A DNA stretch of 64,000 nt. Origin: Burkholderiales bacterium. Its GTDB lineage: Bacteria; Pseudomonadota; Gammaproteobacteria; Burkholderiales; Burkholderiaceae_C. The position numbers and the translations under genes were made by a program. Position 1 is the first letter of the stretch; each line of letters opens with the position of its first letter. The stretch is from NCBI GenBank assembly GCA_019509985.1, contig JAEKLF010000057.1, positions 16,514-80,513 on the forward strand. Reading direction: 5' to 3'. The notes beneath the pieces were generated by a model. That model was not told the origin of the DNA and searched no databases. It saw only the letters and a program-made list of their open reading frames with translations. Of this stretch, positions 44,129 through 52,573 are shown piece after piece.

Positions 44129-45960
44129 GCGGCGCTCCTGGGCGCCGTGGCGAGCGCATGGACGTGGCGCGTGATCGCGTCGGTGATGAAACGGGCCGTG
44201 ATGGGCGTGCCGTCGAAGTGCAGCACCGGCGTGAGGTGCTTGGGCGCCACCTCCAGCTCGTTGACGAGCAGGCGGCGCATCTGCGCGTCGCGGTTCTGCT
44301 CGACGACGAAGACGGCGTCGTGCGCGGCGATGAACTCGGCCACCGACGGCGGGAAGGGGTAGGCGCGCAGCCGCATTGCGTCGATGTGGATGCCGGCCTC
44401 GGCGAGTGCGACCAGGGCTTCGTCCATGGCGGGCGCCGTGGAGCCGAAGTAAAGGACGCCGACGCTGGTCTTGCGCGCCGCCGCGCGCACCAGCGGCTGC
44501 GGCGCCAGCAACGCGGCGATGGCGAACTTGCGCTTGAGCCGTTCGACGTTGCGGACGTAGTCGTCGCCGCGCTCGGAATAGATGGCCTGCTCGTTCCTCG
44601 TCGTGCCGCGCGTGAAGTAGGCACCCTTGCTGGCGTGCGTGCCGGGCAACGTGCGCCAGGGAATGCCGTCGCCGTCCACATCCTTGTAGCGGGCGAATGG
44701 ATTGCCAGCTTCCAGCTGCTCGGCTGTCATGACCTTGCCGCGGTCGTAGCGGCGGCTGTCGTCCCATTCGAGCGGCGCGCACAGGCGCTGGTTCATGCCG
44801 ATGTCGAGGTCGCTCATCAGGAAGACCGGCGTCTGCAGCCGCTCGGCCAGGTCCAGGGCAGTCGCGGCGAACTCGAAGCACTCGCGCGGGTCCTCGGGCA
44901 GCAGCAGCACCTGCTGCGTGTCGCCGTGGGACGCGTAGGCGCTGGAGAGCAGGTCGGCCTGCTGCGTGCGCGTGGGCATGCCGGTGCTGGGGCCGCCGCG
45001 CTGCACGTCGATGACGACGAAGGGGATCTCGGCGAAGTAGGCCAGGCCCAGGAACTCGGTCATCAGCGACACGCCGGGGCCGGACGTGCACGTGAAAGCC
45101 CGCGCGCCGTTCCAGCCCGCGCCGGTGATGATGCCGATGGAGGCGATCTCGTCCTCGGCCTGCACGATGGCGTAGCGCCTCTCGCCGGTCTCGGCGTCGA
45201 CGCGGAACTTGCGTGCATCCTTCTCGAAGGCCTCGGCCACCGACGACGACGGCGTGATCGGATACCAGGCGCAGACGGTGGCACCGCCGTACACGCAGCC
45301 CAGTGCGGTCGCCGCGTTGCCTTCGAGGAAGATCTTGTCGCCCACCGCGTCGGCGCGCTTCACGGCCAGGCCGAAGGGCTGCACGGAGAGGTGATCACGC
45401 GCGAACTCACGGCCGGCGTTCAGCGCGCGCACGTTGGAGTCCAGCAGCCTTTCCTTGCCCTTGTACTGCTCGGCGAAGAGCTTCTCGACGACGCCGGCCT
45501 CGATACCCATCAACTCGCTGAGCGCTCCCAGCACGAGGATGTTCTTGAACAGCGTGCGCTCGCGCGGCACGTCGTAGGTGGCGTTGCAGATGGCTGTGGC
45601 CGGCATGCCGATGACGTGGATGTCCGGCCGGAAGGCGCTGGCCGACATGGGCTTGGTGCTGTCGTAGAACAGATAGCCGCCGGGCTGGATCTCGGCCAGG
45701 TCCTGAGCCCAGGTCTGCGGGTTCATCGCCACCATCAGGTCGACGCCACCGCGCCGGCCCAGCCAGCCGGCCTCGCAGACGCGCACCTCATACCAGGTCG
45801 GCAGGCCCTGGATGTTGCTCGGGAAGATGTTGCGCGGGCTGACGGGCACGCCCATGCGCAGGATGGCGCGGGCGAACAGCTCGTTGGCCGAGGCCGAGCC
45901 CGAGCCGTTGACGTTGGCGAACTTGACGACGAAGTCGTTCACCGACTCGATGCGGCTCAT
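44125..45960 (-). CDS. korA: 2-oxoacid:acceptor oxidoreductase gamma-alpha fusion subunit
   Basis: The 611-residue protein joins an N-terminal gamma domain (NGSGSASANELFARAILRMG, residues 1-190) with an alpha domain whose pyrimidine-binding region starts at CAWYPITPSSSVAEAF, followed by AEDEIASIGIITGAGWNGAR and TSGPGVSLM. It makes up the catalytic core with the beta subunit. The fused gamma-alpha layout occurs in aerobic and denitrifying bacterial Kor enzymes. It is translationally coupled to korB. Confidence 0.9.
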   Translation of the reverse strand: MSRIESVNDFVVKFANVNGSGSASANELFARAILRMGVPVSPRNIFPSNIQGLPTWYEVRVCEAGWLGRRGGVDLMVAMNPQTWAQDLAEIQPGGYLFYDSTKPMSASAFRPDIHVIGMPATAICNATYDVPRERTLFKNILVLGALSELMGIEAGVVEKLFAEQYKGKERLLDSNVRALNAGREFARDHLSVQPFGLAVKRADAVGDKIFLEGNAATALGCVYGGATVCAWYPITPSSSVAEAFEKDARKFRVDAETGERRYAIVQAEDEIASIGIITGAGWNGARAFTCTSGPGVSLMTEFLGLAYFAEIPFVVIDVQRGGPSTGMPTRTQQADLLSSAYASHGDTQQVLLLPEDPRECFEFAATALDLAERLQTPVFLMSDLDIGMNQRLCAPLEWDDSRRYDRGKVMTAEQLEAGNPFARYKDVDGDGIPWRTLPGTHASKGAYFTRGTTRNEQAIYSERGDDYVRNVERLKRKFAIAALLAPQPLVRAAARKTSVGVLYFGSTAPAMDEALVALAEAGIHIDAMRLRAYPFPPSVAEFIAAHDAVFVVEQNRDAQMRRLLVNELEVAPKHLTPVLHFDGTPITARFITDAITRHVHALATAPRSAA

Positions 45961-45990
45961 TGGTGCTCCCCGCTCAATGAGTACATTGAC

Positions 45991-46045
45991 CGACCCTCCG
46001 GAAGGGTCGGGCCTTGCTTGGGGCGGCCCGGCGCGGCGGCGCTCA
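45991..46045. repeat. Palindrome and repeat-like GC-rich block between korC and korA
   Basis: CGACCCT at 45991-45997 and AGGGTCG at 46003-46009 form a perfect 7-bp stem, followed by TTGCTTGGGGCGGCCCGGCGC. The last part resembles the core of the interspersed repeat described at 8597, 20235 and 51602. It may act as an intercistronic mRNA hairpin. Confidence 0.5.
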
Positions 46046-47836
46046 TGCGGTCACCTCCTTGCGCGTGACGTGGTCGCGGCAGGACGCACCCGCCTTGGCC
46101 GTGCCCAGCAGGAACTTCTGCATGTCCCAGGCCCCGGTCGGACAGCGCTCGGCGCACAGCCCGCAGTGCAGGCAGACGTCCTCGTCCTTGGCCATCACGC
46201 GGCCGGTCTTGAGCCCGCCCTCGACGTAGATGTCCTGCATCAGGTTCAGCGCCGGCGCCTTGAGCCGCTCGCGCAGGTCGGGGCCGTCCTCGGTGAAGGT
46301 GATGCAGTCCATCGGGCAGATGTCCACGCAGGCGTCGCACTCGATGCAGAGCTTGGGCGCGAACACGGTCTGCACGTCGCAGTTCAGGCAGCGCCCGGCC
46401 TCCTTGAGCGCCGCGGCCGCGTCAAAGCCCAGCTCCACCTCGACCTTGATGCTGGCCAGCGCCTTCTCGGCGGCGGCCCAGGGCACCTTGCTGCGCAGGT
46501 CGTTGGTGATGGCGTTGTCGTAGCTCCACTCGTGGATGCCCATCTTCTGCGACACGAGATTGACGTGCGGCGGCGGGCGCTGCGTGACCGGCTCGCCGTG
46601 CAGCAGGCGATCAATGCTGACGGCCGCCTCATGGCCGTGAGCGACGGCGGTGATGATGTTCTTGGGACCGAAGGCCGCATCGCCACCAAAGAACACGTGC
46701 GGCAGCGAGGACTGGAAGCTCTTCTCGTCCAGCACCGGCAGGCCATGCTCGTTGAAGGCGATGCCGCAGTTGTCCGGACCTTCGCGCTCGATCCACGGGA
46801 AGCTGTTCTCCTGGCCAACCGCGATCAGCACCTCGTCGCAGGGAATGACGATCTCTTCCCCCGTCTGCGCTTTCTTGAACCGCATGCCGGTCAGCCTGCC
46901 GTCCACATGCTCGAAGGCCAGCGGCACGTGGAAGTCCAGGATGGGGATGCCTTCATGCTCGGCATCTTCCTTTTCCCAGGGGCTGGCCTTCATCTGCGCA
47001 TAGCCGCTGCGCACCGCGACCGTCACGGACGACGCGCCCAGCCGCCGCGCCGAGCGGCAGCAATCCATGGCCGTGTTGCCGCCGCCCAGCACGACGACGC
47101 GCGGCGCAACGCCGGTGACATGGCCGAACGACACGCTGGATAGCCAATCGATGCCGATGTGGATCTTGTCCGCGGCCTCCTGCCGGCCCGGCAGTTGCAG
47201 GTCACGCCCACGCGGCGCGCCGCAGCCGACGAAGACCGCATCCCAGCCCTCGGCCAGCAACGCCTTCATCGACGCGATGCGCTGGCCCGCGCGCCACTCC
47301 ACGCCCAGGCCGAGGATGTAGCCGCACTCCTCGTCGATGACACGCTCGGGCAATCGGAAGCGCGGGATCTGCGTGCGGATGAAGCCGCCCGGCTTGGCCT
47401 CGCCGTCGAACACGGTGACGGCATAGCCCTCCAGCGCCAGGTCGCGCGCCACGGCCAGCGACGCCGGCCCGGCGCCGACACACGCGACACGCTTGCCGTT
47501 GCGCGCGGCCGGCTTGGGCAGCATGGCGCGGAACTCGTCGCTCTTGTTGTCCGCGCAAACCCGCTTCAACCGGCAGATCGCCACCGGCTCAGGCTTGGCC
47601 GCCTGCTTCTCTTCCACGCGGCCGCGCCGGCAGGCCGGCTCGCAGGGCCGGTCGCAGGTGCGACCGAGCACGCCGGGGAACACGTTGCTGACCCAGTTGA
47701 CCCAGTAGGCCTCGTCATGTCGCCCCTGCGCGATCAGCCGGATGTATTCCGGCACGGGCGTATGGGCGGGGCAGGCCCACTGGCAATCGACGACCTTGTG
47801 GAAATAGGCCGGGTCCGAGATGTCGGTCCGCTGCAC
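46043..47836 (-). CDS. korC: GltD-like FAD/NAD(P) oxidoreductase with ferredoxin domain (KorC-type)
   Basis: The 597-residue protein has an N-terminal Fe-S helical domain (C18 and C22, then TCDRPCEPACRRGR) and two nucleotide folds (CVGAGPASLAVARDLALEGY for FAD, VVLGGGNTAMDCCRSARRLG for NAD(P)). A C-terminal 2x[4Fe-4S] ferredoxin holds CIECDACVDICPMDC and CLHCGLCAERCP. It should carry electrons from the Kor alpha-beta core to NAD(P)+. Subunit make-up matches the 2-oxoglutarate:NADP+ oxidoreductase described from Azoarcus evansii. It is upstream of korA with 82 bp between. Confidence 0.88.
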   Translation of the reverse strand: MQRTDISDPAYFHKVVDCQWACPAHTPVPEYIRLIAQGRHDEAYWVNWVSNVFPGVLGRTCDRPCEPACRRGRVEEKQAAKPEPVAICRLKRVCADNKSDEFRAMLPKPAARNGKRVACVGAGPASLAVARDLALEGYAVTVFDGEAKPGGFIRTQIPRFRLPERVIDEECGYILGLGVEWRAGQRIASMKALLAEGWDAVFVGCGAPRGRDLQLPGRQEAADKIHIGIDWLSSVSFGHVTGVAPRVVVLGGGNTAMDCCRSARRLGASSVTVAVRSGYAQMKASPWEKEDAEHEGIPILDFHVPLAFEHVDGRLTGMRFKKAQTGEEIVIPCDEVLIAVGQENSFPWIEREGPDNCGIAFNEHGLPVLDEKSFQSSLPHVFFGGDAAFGPKNIITAVAHGHEAAVSIDRLLHGEPVTQRPPPHVNLVSQKMGIHEWSYDNAITNDLRSKVPWAAAEKALASIKVEVELGFDAAAALKEAGRCLNCDVQTVFAPKLCIECDACVDICPMDCITFTEDGPDLRERLKAPALNLMQDIYVEGGLKTGRVMAKDEDVCLHCGLCAERCPTGAWDMQKFLLGTAKAGASCRDHVTRKEVTA

Positions 47837-48000
47837 GGTGTCTCCTCCGTGGGTGCGCTTTATCGCGGCAGTCTAGGACGGCCGCCCACGGGCCGTCTCT
47901 GTGGAAACCCTTTGCAATCAGGGCCATATCTGGGGATGGCCGCGCCGCGGATGACTGCTCAGCATCGACCTCGCCCATTTCGGGCACAAGGAGATCGGAC

Positions 48001-48708
48001 ATGACTTCGCGTTTCACTCGGGCACTGCAAGGCGCGGCCCTGGCCCTGTGCCTGACCACAGCCGGCCTCGCCCAGGCCGCCAACAGCTACTTCCTGCAGG
48101 TCGGCGGCCTCACCGGCGATTCCACCGACAAGGACCACAAGGGCTGGATAGCCATCGACAGCTTCAGCTGGGGCCTGACGCTGGCCACCACCGGCGGCAG
48201 CACCGCAGTCGGCAAGGCGACCTTCCAGGACTTCGCCTGGACCCAGGCCGTGGACAGCTCCACGCCGAAGTGGTTCCTGGACGTCGCCACCGGCAAGCAC
48301 ATCCCCCAGGTCACGCTCGACGTCGTGAAGACCGGCGGCAAGAGCAGCGCCTCCTTCTTCCAGATGATCTTCACCGAGACCCTGGGCACCGGACTGAAGC
48401 TGGGGGGCGATGCCGACAGCATCACCGCCAACGCCTCGATGTCCTCCGGTGCCACCGTGAAGCTGCGCTACCGGGCGCAGGACAGCAAGGGCGCATTCGG
48501 TCCGTGGGCGGAAGGCGCGTTCGACATCAAGGGCAACAAGGCCACGGCGCTGTTCAGCGGCGACGAGACCGTGCTGCTCGGCCTCTTCGGTGCCGGCGGC
48601 ACCATCGCCTTCGACAGCCGCGCGGTCACCGCCGTCCCTGAACCGGCCAGCGCGGCCCTGCTGTTCGGCGGCCTGGCCGTTCTGGTGCTCAGGCGGCGCC
48701 GCGGCTGA
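48001..48708 (+). CDS. Hcp-fold PEP-CTERM protein
   Basis: The 235-residue product has a signal peptide (cut near LAQA/A, residue 27). An Hcp-type domain follows: YFLQVGGLTGDSTDKDHKGW, IDSFSWGLT, KATFQDFAWTQAVDSSTPKW, GKHIPQVTLDVVKTGGK, FFQMIFTETLG. It ends in a PEP-CTERM tail: VPEP at 212-215, a hydrophobic helix and RRRRG. The first part matches the tube protein of type VI secretion, the last an exosortase sorting tag. No other type VI or exosortase gene is in the window. It overlaps the convergent PAP2 gene by 20 bp. Function is unknown; an extracellular matrix role is inferred. Confidence 0.85.
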   Translation: MTSRFTRALQGAALALCLTTAGLAQAANSYFLQVGGLTGDSTDKDHKGWIAIDSFSWGLTLATTGGSTAVGKATFQDFAWTQAVDSSTPKWFLDVATGKHIPQVTLDVVKTGGKSSASFFQMIFTETLGTGLKLGGDADSITANASMSSGATVKLRYRAQDSKGAFGPWAEGAFDIKGNKATALFSGDETVLLGLFGAGGTIAFDSRAVTAVPEPASAALLFGGLAVLVLRRRRG

Positions 48709-49363
48709 GTCGCCATGGGCCCGCATGGGCGGCGGCCACGGTGACCGCCCAGCAGATCCAGCCCGTCCACATCGTGTGGCTGGGGTAGTGGGCGCCGCGC
48801 ACCATCTGGCTCACGCCGAACACCACGCCCAGCGCCACCGTGGTGACGAGCCAGGCATGTGCAGCGCGCGGATAGGCACGCGCCAGAGCCCAGCCGCCGG
48901 CAAGGTACGAAAACGCTGCGCTGGCGTGACCGGAGGGGAAGCAACGCCCACCGCCGCCATCAACAACGCCGAACGCCCAGTGCGACACGTAACGCGCCCG
49001 GCCGCCGAACTCGGCAAGGTCCCACGGACAACTGGTCAGCGTGAAGCTCTTGATGATGGGAATCAAAGCCAGGCAGAACGCAGTCACCGCAAGCCACCAG
49101 ACCCGCTCGCGCCGAGTCAGCAGCGGCAGGAAACGCGGCCACAGGTTGACAGCGACGATGCAGGCCATCACCACCATGGCCAGACGCTGCCCGCCTTTGT
49201 GCAGCAAGCCCTCGGTGAACCAGGACTCCTTCAAGGCAAAGCCGCTGGCGTCGCCGATGTGCCGCACGATCCAGAGGTCTAGCCCGCTAGCGTCCCAGGC
49301 CAGCAGCAGCACGAGGGCCAGTGCGGCCCAGCGAAACGGAAGGAGGTTTTGCATCGGAGGCAT
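48689..49363 (-). CDS. PAP2-family membrane phosphatase
   Basis: A 224-residue protein with about six helices and the three PAP2 phosphatase motifs: KSFTLTSCPWDL in place of KxxxxxxRP (the arginine is absent), CFPSGHASAA, and RGAHYPSHTMWTGW. It probably removes phosphate from lipid substrates such as undecaprenyl diphosphate or lipid A. The ATG at 49363 is taken; a second at 49354 is possible. It is divergent from kdsD with 16 bp between the start codons, implying overlapping promoters. Confidence 0.85.
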   Translation of the reverse strand: MPPMQNLLPFRWAALALVLLLAWDASGLDLWIVRHIGDASGFALKESWFTEGLLHKGGQRLAMVVMACIVAVNLWPRFLPLLTRRERVWWLAVTAFCLALIPIIKSFTLTSCPWDLAEFGGRARYVSHWAFGVVDGGGGRCFPSGHASAAFSYLAGGWALARAYPRAAHAWLVTTVALGVVFGVSQMVRGAHYPSHTMWTGWICWAVTVAAAHAGPWRLSRGAA

Positions 49364-49367
49364 TGTC

Positions 49368-49373
49368 TACACT
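49368..49373 (+). promoter_or_regulatory. Candidate -10 element of kdsD (possible leaderless start)
   Basis: TACACT ends 6 bases before the kdsD ATG at 49380, with no Shine-Dalgarno in the gap. It lies in the 16-bp space shared with the divergent PAP2 gene. Confidence 0.35.
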
Positions 49374-49379
49374 GCCCCG

Positions 49380-50366
49380 ATGTCTTTTGATTCCTTCGCC
49401 GCCGAGCGCGCCATCGCGATGGGCCGCGCCGCCCTCGAGGTCGAGGCGCGGGCGCTGACCGAGCTGGCGCCGCGCCTCGATGACGCCTTCGCACGCGCCG
49501 TGCAGACCATGCTCGCCTGCCGGGGCCGCGTGGCCGTCATGGGCATGGGCAAGAGCGGCCACGTCGGCCGCAAGATCGCCGCCACGCTGGCCTCCACCGG
49601 CACGCCGGCCCTGTTCGTCCACCCGGCCGAAGCGGCCCACGGCGACCTCGGCATGGTCACCGGCGGCGACGTCGTGCTCGCCCTGTCCAACTCCGGCGAG
49701 AGCGACGAGCTCAACGCCATCCTGCCGGTGCTCAAGCGCCTGGGCATCCCCGTCGTCGCGATGACGGGCCGCGCCGAATCCAGCCTGGCCGCGCATGCCG
49801 ACGTCGTGCTCGACAGCGCCGTGGCCGAAGAGGCCTGCCCGCTGCAGCTGGCGCCCACCGCCAGCACGACGGCGCAGATGGCCCTGGGCGATGCACTGGC
49901 CGTGGCGCTGCTGGACGCGCGCGGCTTCAAGGCCGAGGACTTCGCGCGCTCCCATCCGGGTGGCTCTCTGGGCCGCAAGCTGTTGACGCATGTGCGCGAC
50001 CTGATGCGCAGCGACGACGCACTGCCGCGTGTGAACGCGACCACGCCGTTCACCGAGATGATGCGGGAGATGTCCGCCAAGGCCTTGGGCCTGGCGGTTG
50101 TCGTCGACGCCGAGGACCGCGTGCAGGGCGTCTTCACCGACGGCGACCTGCGCCGCCTCATCGAACAGGGCGGCGACCTGCGTGCACTGACGGCCGCCGA
50201 AGTCGCCACGCCCAAACCGCGCACGGTCGGCGCCGATGCATTGGCCGTCGACGCCGCCGACCTGATGGAGGCCGCACGCATCACCGTCGTCCTCGTCACC
50301 GATGCCGAGAAGCACCTGCTCGGCGCGATCAGCATCAACGACCTGATGAGGGCCAAAGTCATCTGA
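49380..50366 (+). CDS. kdsD: D-arabinose 5-phosphate isomerase
   Basis: The 328-residue protein has an N-terminal SIS domain (GRVAVMGMGKSGHVGRKIAA, SNSGESDELNAILP) with the conserved HPGGSLGRKLL, followed by two CBS repeats (SDDALPRVNATTPF and a second near TPKPRTVGADALA). It makes D-arabinose 5-phosphate, the precursor of Kdo. kdsC follows with a one-base overlap, so the two Kdo steps are co-ordinated. Confidence 0.95.
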   Translation: MSFDSFAAERAIAMGRAALEVEARALTELAPRLDDAFARAVQTMLACRGRVAVMGMGKSGHVGRKIAATLASTGTPALFVHPAEAAHGDLGMVTGGDVVLALSNSGESDELNAILPVLKRLGIPVVAMTGRAESSLAAHADVVLDSAVAEEACPLQLAPTASTTAQMALGDALAVALLDARGFKAEDFARSHPGGSLGRKLLTHVRDLMRSDDALPRVNATTPFTEMMREMSAKALGLAVVVDAEDRVQGVFTDGDLRRLIEQGGDLRALTAAEVATPKPRTVGADALAVDAADLMEAARITVVLVTDAEKHLLGAISINDLMRAKVI

Positions 50367-50944
50367 TGGCCGCGCTGCGATTCCCCCCCGAGCTGCTCGT
50401 CAAGGCCCAGGGTACGGGCCTGTCCGTCAAGCTCGCCATCTTCGACGTCGACGGCGTGCTGACCGACGGCCGCATCTACATCGGCGAGCGCGGCGAGGAG
50501 TTCAAGGCCTTCAACACGCTGGACGGCCATGGCCTGAAATCGCTGCAGCAGGTCGGCATCACGCCGGTCATCATCACCGGCCGCGACAGCCCCGCCGTGC
50601 GCCGCCGCGTTGTCGATCTGGACCTGCCGCATGCCGTCTACGGCGTGCGCGACAAGCTCGCGGCCGCCACGCCGCTGCTGGCCCAGCTGGGCGCCAGCTG
50701 GGGCGAGGTCGCCGTGATGGGCGATGACTGGCCCGACCTGCCGCTGATGATGCGCGCCGGCTTCGCCTGCGCCCCGCCCGACGCCCATGCCGAGGTGCTG
50801 GCCATCGCCCACCACGTCACCCGCGCCCGCGGTGGCTACGGCGCGGCCCGCGAGTACTGCGACATCCTGCTGATGGCCGGCGGCCACTACGAGCGGCTGC
50901 TGAACGCCCATCACGACACGCTGGACTGGGGCAAGACGCCGTGA
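50366..50944 (+). CDS. kdsC: Kdo-8-phosphate phosphatase
   Basis: A 192-residue HAD-family phosphatase with nucleophile D27 and general acid D29 in IFDVDGVLTDG, then VIITGRDSPAVRRR and VAVMGDDWPDLPLM. It removes phosphate from Kdo-8-phosphate in the cytoplasm. It overlaps kdsD by one base and its TGA shares bases with the GTG start of lptC. Confidence 0.95.
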   Translation: MAALRFPPELLVKAQGTGLSVKLAIFDVDGVLTDGRIYIGERGEEFKAFNTLDGHGLKSLQQVGITPVIITGRDSPAVRRRVVDLDLPHAVYGVRDKLAAATPLLAQLGASWGEVAVMGDDWPDLPLMMRAGFACAPPDAHAEVLAIAHHVTRARGGYGAAREYCDILLMAGGHYERLLNAHHDTLDWGKTP

Positions 50945-51600
50945 CACCCGCCGCTCTGCCCGTGCCGACGCCGCGCAGCAAGCCGCCCCGGCCCTGGCTG
51001 TGGCGGGTCCAGAGCCTGCTGTCCAGCTATCTGCCGCTGCTGCTGATGGCCTTTCTCGCCAGCGGCACCTGGTGGCTGGTGAAGAACACGCCGCTCCTCG
51101 ACAGTCCCACAGAGCTGGCGCCGCCGCGCCACGAGCCCGACTACCGCATGGACAACTTCGAGCTGCAGCGCATTGCCGCCGACGGCCGGCTGCGCGTGCT
51201 GATCGCCGGCGCGGAGCTGCGCCACTACCCCGACACCGACACCGTCGAGATCGACAACGCCCGCGTGCGCGCCATCGCGCCCGACGGCAGCCTGGCCATC
51301 GCCGAGGCCAAGCGCGCGATCAGCAACGGCGACGGCAGCGACATGCAGCTGCTGGGCGGCGTGCACCTGCGCCGCCTGGCCGCCGGCGTCGGCGAAGGCG
51401 CAGCGGCCCAGCTCGAGGTGCGCGGCGAGTTCCTGCAGGCCCTGTCCAACAGCGAGATCCTGCGTTCCCACCTGCCGGTCACCATCCGCCAGGGCGCCGC
51501 GACGCTGAATGCGCAGAACTTCGAGTACCGCCACCTGACCGGCCAGGTCAGCTTCACCGGCAGGGCACAGGGCCAGATCACGTCACGGGGCGGCAAATGA
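50941..51600 (+). CDS. lptC: LPS export protein LptC
   Basis: The 219-residue protein has one N-terminal membrane helix (LLSSYLPLLLMAFLASGTWW) and a periplasmic beta-jellyroll with PDYRMDNFELQRIAADGRLR and ILRSHLPVTIRQG, as in LptC, which hands LPS from the LptBFG complex to LptA. The GTG at 50941 overlaps the kdsC stop by four bases. lptA and lptB, which normally follow, are absent here; a repeat and an SDR gene come next. Confidence 0.93.
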   Translation: MTPAALPVPTPRSKPPRPWLWRVQSLLSSYLPLLLMAFLASGTWWLVKNTPLLDSPTELAPPRHEPDYRMDNFELQRIAADGRLRVLIAGAELRHYPDTDTVEIDNARVRAIAPDGSLAIAEAKRAISNGDGSDMQLLGGVHLRRLAAGVGEGAAAQLEVRGEFLQALSNSEILRSHLPVTIRQGAATLNAQNFEYRHLTGQVSFTGRAQGQITSRGGK

Positions 51601-51601
51601 G

Positions 51602-51652
51602 GGCCGAGCGCCGGGCCGCTCCCAAGCCGGCCCGCATCCCCTCGGGGGATCG
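51602..51652 (-). repeat. Interspersed GC-rich repeat, copy 3 (inverted)
   Basis: The minus strand reads GGGCCGGCTTGGGAGCGGCC followed by CGGCGCTCGGCCC, almost identical to copy 1. It begins right after the lptC stop. Confidence 0.7.
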
Positions 51653-51682
51653 AATCGCGTGCTCGCGAGGCGAGGACCGCCC

Positions 51683-52456
51683 ATGAACGAGCTGGTCTTC
51701 ATCACCGGCGCGTCCAGCGGCATTGGCCAGGCGCTGGCGCTGCGCTACTACCGCGACGGCGCACGCCTGGCCCTGGTCGCGCGCCGCACCGCCGAGGTCG
51801 AACGCTGGGCCGCCGAACAAAAGCTCGACGCCGCGCGCTTCAAGGTCTACGGCGCCGACGTGGCCGACCTCGACGCCATGGTCCGCACCGGCCGCGACTG
51901 CATCGCCACGCAAGGCCTGCCCGACGTCGTCATCGCGAACGCCGGCATCAGCATCGGCATGGACACGGCCCACTTCGACGACCTGGACGTGATGCGCCGC
52001 ATCTTCGCGACCAACAACGTCGGCCTGGCCGCCACCTTCCATCCGTTTGTTGCCGCCATGATGGCGCGCGGCTCGGGCACCTTGGTCGGCGTTGCGAGCG
52101 TCGCCGCCATCCGCGGTCTGCCCGGGCATGGCGCCTACAGCGCCAGCAAGTCGGCCGTCGTCGCCTACTGCGAAAGCCTCAGGGGCGAATGCCGGCCCTT
52201 CGGTGTCAAGGTCGTCACGCTGCTGCCCGGCTACATCGACACGCCGCTGACGCGCGGCAATCGCTACTCCATGCCCTTCCTGATGCGCGTCGACGACTTC
52301 GCCGACCAGGCCGTGGGCGCCATCCGCGCGCAGGTGAGCTACCGCGTCATCCCCTGGCAGATGGGCGTACTGGCCAAGGTGCTGCGCCTGCTGCCCAACT
52401 GGCTCTACGACCGCGCGCTGGCCAGCCGGCCGCGCAAGAAGCGCGCGAGCGAGTAG
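51683..52456 (+). CDS. SDR-family oxidoreductase
   Basis: A 257-residue short-chain dehydrogenase with FITGASSGIGQALALRY, IANAGISIG, the serine in VGVASVAAIRGL and Y/K in YSASKSAVVAYCESLR. The C-terminus is a basic amphipathic stretch (LPNWLYDRALASRPRKKRAS). It may reduce a lipid or polyketide-like substrate. The ATG at 51683 follows the repeat; upstream frames run into it. Confidence 0.87.
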   Translation: MNELVFITGASSGIGQALALRYYRDGARLALVARRTAEVERWAAEQKLDAARFKVYGADVADLDAMVRTGRDCIATQGLPDVVIANAGISIGMDTAHFDDLDVMRRIFATNNVGLAATFHPFVAAMMARGSGTLVGVASVAAIRGLPGHGAYSASKSAVVAYCESLRGECRPFGVKVVTLLPGYIDTPLTRGNRYSMPFLMRVDDFADQAVGAIRAQVSYRVIPWQMGVLAKVLRLLPNWLYDRALASRPRKKRASE

Positions 52457-52530
52457 CTGACCGAGGCCCAGGCCCGACCCTTCGGGCTGCGATTCGCAGG
52501 TCCAGGCCAGAGAGCCCGCCCCAAAAAGCA

Positions 52531-52552
52531 CAAGGCGCCCGAAGGCGCCTTG
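52531..52552 (-). terminator. Rho-independent terminator of the RNA-binding protein gene
   Basis: CAAGGCGCC and GGCGCCTTG pair perfectly around a CGAA loop; on the minus strand TTTTT follows a few bases later. It is 22 bases after the stop of the RNA-binding protein gene. Confidence 0.85.
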
Positions 52553-52573
52553 CTGTGCTGAATCTGGCAGGGA

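Noticed and set aside
48001..48708. Type VI secretion system
   Set aside because: Only the Hcp-like protein is present; no sheath, baseplate or ClpV genes occur, and the protein carries a signal peptide and sorting tag.
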